This document shows positions 62,582-64,000 of a stretch of DNA of 64,000 bases, in pieces. Origin of the DNA: Paenibacillus sp. PK3_47. GTDB taxonomy: Bacteria; Bacillota; Bacilli; Paenibacillales; Paenibacillaceae. The position numbers were made by a program, and so were the translations under genes. The stretch lies in assembly GCF_023520895.1 (NCBI RefSeq), contig NZ_CP026029.1, positions 2,542,001 to 2,606,000 of the forward strand, given 5' to 3'. Numbering within the stretch: the stretch's first letter is position 1; each line of letters begins with the position of its first letter. The notes beneath the pieces were generated by a model, which was given only the letters and a program-made list of their open reading frames with translations, had not been told where the DNA came from and made no database searches.

Positions 62582-64000
62582 ATGCACACATCAGCGTTCA
62601 AACGTTTTACCAGCTTGTCCCTTCTTGTACTTTTAAGCGTAACCACATTCTTAGGTTCCTTCGCGATTCCGCGTGCTTACGCCGAGGATGCCCCGTCTGA
62701 AACTAACATTACGCTGCTCGGTACTTCCGACATTCACGGCCGGTTCATGCCTTGGGATTATGCCCTGGATGGTCCCAATACCACCGGAAGTTTGACCCAG
62801 CTGTATACGATTGTAAAAAAAGTGCGCGCCGAGAATCCCAACACCATCCTGCTGGATGCAGGTGACATGATTCAGGACAACTCTGCCGAGCTGTTCAATG
62901 ATCAGCCTCAGTCCCCGATGATGGTGGCTATGAATGAAATGAACTACGATGCATGGGTAATGGGTAACCATGAGTTCAACTTTGGACTCGATGTACTTGA
63001 GAAGATCTCCTCCCAGTTTAAAGGCCAGCCTCTGGTAGGGAATGTGTTCAAAGAGAACGGTGAACGTTACAAGCCGGCCTATACCATTATTGAACGTGAT
63101 GGAATTAAAGTTGGCGTTATCGGTATGAATACACCCATGATTACCGAATTCGAGAAAGGCACCAACCACCTGGACGGTGTTATTGTCAAAGACCCGGTAG
63201 AAGAAACCAAGAAAGCCATCGCCGAGCTGAAAGGCAAAGTCGATGTGATGGTCGGACTGATGCATATGGGCCTCGAAAATGAGAATGGCAAGCCAGGCAC
63301 AGGTGTTAAAGACATTGCTAATGCCAACCCGGAGCTTGCAGCTATTTTTGCCGGTCACATGCACACCCTCGTTGAATCCGAGACTGTAAATGGCGTACTG
63401 ATCTCCGAACCGAACAAATACGGAAGTCATATCTCGCGAATTGACCTGACCTTCACAAAGCAGGGAGATAAGGTTGTTTTGAAGAGTAAAGAGGCGAAGG
63501 CTTTGGCAGTCAAGAATGCTGACGGTACTTTTGAGGTCTCCGATCCCTCGCTGGAAACCACTCTGCAGCCTTTCCATGAGTTCGCGCGGGCCGATGCTAA
63601 CATTGTCGTGGCACAGCTGAAAGGCACTAACCTTGTTCCGGCTGATGAAATCAAGGGAATTCCTGCGGTTCAGATTCAGGAGACTCCTCTATCTGACTTT
63701 TTCAGTGAAGTGATGCTTTATTACAGCAACGCTGATGTGGTCGCACACCAGATCGATAATGATAAGGCGAAGCTCGATGTAGGCCCTATTAAGAAAAAGG
63801 ACATTGCCTTCAACTACCAGTATGCACTGGGTGAAGTAACTGTCTATGAAGTAACCGGCCGTGATCTGAAGGATTATATGGAGTGGTCTGCAGGCTACTT
63901 CAACTCTACCCGTCCAGGCGATGTCACCGTCAGCTTCGATCCGAAGCGCCGTGCATCCAAGTACAGCACCGACGATTTCTTCGGCGGCGTAACTTATGAG
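62582..64000 (+). CDS. Secreted 5'-nucleotidase / 2',3'-cyclic phosphodiesterase family protein, 3' end outside the window
   Basis: The frame is open to the right edge (473 codons visible). A signal peptide ends RAYAEDA. The metallophosphatase domain has the metal motifs LLGTSDIHGRF, LLDAGDMIQDN, VMGNHEFNFG, GLMHMG and FAGHMHT. The 5'-nucleotidase C-terminal domain begins near residue 310 (QIQETPLSDFFSEVMLYYSN). AGGAGA lies 9 bases before the ATG. The product would scavenge phosphate from extracellular nucleotides, in line with the Pho-box-like promoter. Confidence 0.92.
   Translation, partial: MHTSAFKRFTSLSLLVLLSVTTFLGSFAIPRAYAEDAPSETNITLLGTSDIHGRFMPWDYALDGPNTTGSLTQLYTIVKKVRAENPNTILLDAGDMIQDNSAELFNDQPQSPMMVAMNEMNYDAWVMGNHEFNFGLDVLEKISSQFKGQPLVGNVFKENGERYKPAYTIIERDGIKVGVIGMNTPMITEFEKGTNHLDGVIVKDPVEETKKAIAELKGKVDVMVGLMHMGLENENGKPGTGVKDIANANPELAAIFAGHMHTLVESETVNGVLISEPNKYGSHISRIDLTFTKQGDKVVLKSKEAKALAVKNADGTFEVSDPSLETTLQPFHEFARADANIVVAQLKGTNLVPADEIKGIPAVQIQETPLSDFFSEVMLYYSNADVVAHQIDNDKAKLDVGPIKKKDIAFNYQYALGEVTVYEVTGRDLKDYMEWSAGYFNSTRPGDVTVSFDPKRRASKYSTDDFFGGVTYE

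Overview
The window looks like a chromosomal segment of a Paenibacillus-type spore-forming Firmicute. The evidence is moderate to high GC, strong AGGAGG-type ribosome binding sites, an alpha/beta-type small acid-soluble spore protein, a RacA-like protein, a HelD homologue, YesM/YesN-type regulators beside LplB/LplC-type sugar permeases, a consensus sigma-D promoter and a perfect CcpA cre site. No rRNA, tRNA, CRISPR array, transposase or prophage gene was seen.

Layout. 1-10.7 kb: two small membrane proteins; a VTC polyphosphate-polymerase / DUF4956 / Cthe_2159-type lipoprotein operon divergent from an OmpR-type two-component system; a chemotaxis receptor; a divergent IF-3 paralogue; and an EamA transporter behind what appears to be a purine riboswitch of the ON type. 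10.8-18.6 kb: a TPR protein, an ECF sigma/anti-sigma pair, two alpha/beta hydrolases, a second two-component system and an M23 peptidase lipoprotein. 18.7-29.8 kb: a GT8 glycosyltransferase with a very basic tail, a sugar nucleotidyltransferase, an intact EAL protein, a membrane-PAS-XRE regulator, a LuxR regulator, a degenerate EAL protein, a RacA-like protein and an SASP. 29.9-34 kb: malate:quinone oxidoreductase, a TPR-SMI1 protein and AIM24. 34.3-41.4 kb: a sugar ABC importer with YesMN and an upstream cre site. 41.6-46.3 kb: an AraC regulator, HelD, a sigma factor lacking region 4 and a GNAT. 46.4-50.5 kb: a Fur-controlled ferric-siderophore ABC operon. 51-60.6 kb: a YiaA-like protein and a LacI-controlled sugar operon (GHL10, solute-binding protein, two permeases, GH4, BadF-type kinase). 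60.7-64 kb: SMI1, an endonuclease V-like protein, and a secreted 5'-nucleotidase family protein behind a Pho-box-like promoter that runs off the right edge.

The most unusual signal is non-coding. Five intergenic elements each carry four short palindromes. They belong to three different sequence families, yet all share the same centre-to-centre phasing of about 50, 62 and 51 bp. Two of them form a longer dispersed repeat of about 315 bp. I do not recognise this element.

Several starts were moved to the codon best supported by a ribosome binding site or promoter, and the reason is given in each entry. All functional names come from reading motifs by eye; no database search was run.
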